Assembly: GCF_014145455.1 (NCBI RefSeq)
Contig: NZ_JACIVB010000017.1
Coordinates: 62,001 to 126,000 of the forward strand
Direction of reading: 5' to 3'
Source: Limosilactobacillus rudii
GTDB lineage: Bacteria; Bacillota; Bacilli; Lactobacillales; Lactobacillaceae
DNA length: 64,000 nucleotides
The position numbers and the translations under genes are program-made. Within the stretch, counting starts at the first letter, position 1. Each line of letters begins with the position of its first letter. Below, one piece after another: positions 63,683 to 64,000 of the stretch. Under the pieces are notes generated by a model. The model ran no database searches, was not told the origin of the DNA, and worked only from the letters and a program-made list of their open reading frames with translations.

Positions 63683-64000
63683 TTATTTATTATTTAATGA
63701 GTTGGTATTTACACTATCTGGTGTTTCTTTCATTACCGTACTATTAAAGGCATTAACTTCTAGTTGTTGAATTGCTCCTGAATTTTTCGTCTTAATTTCA
63801 ACAACCCATGTTGGAACATACACCGCCTTATCATCGGTAGTTGTATTCAATAACTTAGCATAACTTAAACTAGCCCAACGAATACGTGAATTATTAGGAA
63901 TTTGATTATGCTTATACAACCATGTTACCGCCCGCTGCTGACTAATTGTATTAGACCGTTGCCGTAATATTTCAACATCCTGTAAATAAGTTTGCGTGTA
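63683..64000 (-). CDS. yycI: YycI, WalK regulator, partial
   Basis: The last 105 codons of a gene whose start is beyond the window. YVPTWVVEIKTKNSGAIQQLEVNAFNSTVMK matches the C-terminal extracellular domain of YycI, which restrains the WalK kinase together with YycH. The position directly before walJ confirms it. Confidence 0.85.
   Translation of the reverse strand, partial: YTQTYLQDVEILRQRSNTISQQRAVTWLYKHNQIPNNSRIRWASLSYAKLLNTTTDDKAVYVPTWVVEIKTKNSGAIQQLEVNAFNSTVMKETPDSVNTNSLNNK

Overview
The window is about 39% G+C, uses strong AGGAGG-type ribosome binding sites, and looks like a chromosomal segment of a heterofermentative lactobacillus, most likely Limosilactobacillus reuteri. The evidence is the gene content: maltose phosphorylase with an SLC45-type permease, ClpL, a SEC10/PgrA-type surface protein, RexAB-like AddAB, and the yycI-walJ-htrA-rlmH block that in this group lies near the replication origin. 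Most genes are on the minus strand, which fits an origin beyond the right-hand end. I saw no tRNA, rRNA, CRISPR array or intact insertion sequence.

Region by region: 1-5.8 kb holds the 3' end of guaC, an NADH oxidase, an ECF S component, a membrane-anchored glycerophosphodiesterase and an aldo/keto reductase. 5.9-9.4 kb is a compact metal/stress operon (P1B-type ATPase with an unusual CPG motif, HMA metallochaperone, Dps-like ferritin, Crp/Fnr regulator) with an FNR-like dyad at about -41.5. 9.4-12.3 kb has a small alarmone synthetase and an OmpR-type two-component system. 12.3-19.1 kb is the maltose locus (pgmB, mapA, permease, LacI regulator, with operator and cre) interrupted by a thiolase. 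19.1-27.1 kb is addAB. 27.2-36.9 kb holds cls, a GNAT, a large surface protein, a dipeptide epimerase, clpL and a small HTH protein. 37.1-40.1 kb is an aminotransferase/2-hydroxyacid dehydrogenase operon preceded by a leader peptide rich in aromatic codons and mutually exclusive hairpins, then osmC.

40.2-48.4 kb is the most interesting part: a peptide-pheromone regulon. It has two double-glycine leader peptides (38 and 52 aa), an AgrC-like kinase, a LytTR response regulator, a C39-peptidase ABC exporter and two related small membrane proteins built from one repeated module. Further members are two other tiny membrane proteins, an L,D-transpeptidase and a membrane-anchored Asn/Ser-rich protein. 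Four promoters in it share a 12-bp element exactly 28 nt upstream of the -10 box. At three of them the element is a clear pair with a 21-nt period; at the fourth the upstream copy is degenerate. This ties the peptide, exporter, candidate immunity proteins and surface protein into one response-regulator regulon.

48.4-53.3 kb holds a three-repeat secreted protein, a MacAB-like efflux system and a small membrane protein. 53.4-59.8 kb is metabolic (GabD-like, ProC-like, glyoxalase-like, sugar uptake, iron alcohol dehydrogenase, FMN reductase). 59.9-64 kb is rlmH with a dense DnaA-box cluster upstream, a PgpA-like protein, htrA, walJ and the 3' part of yycI.
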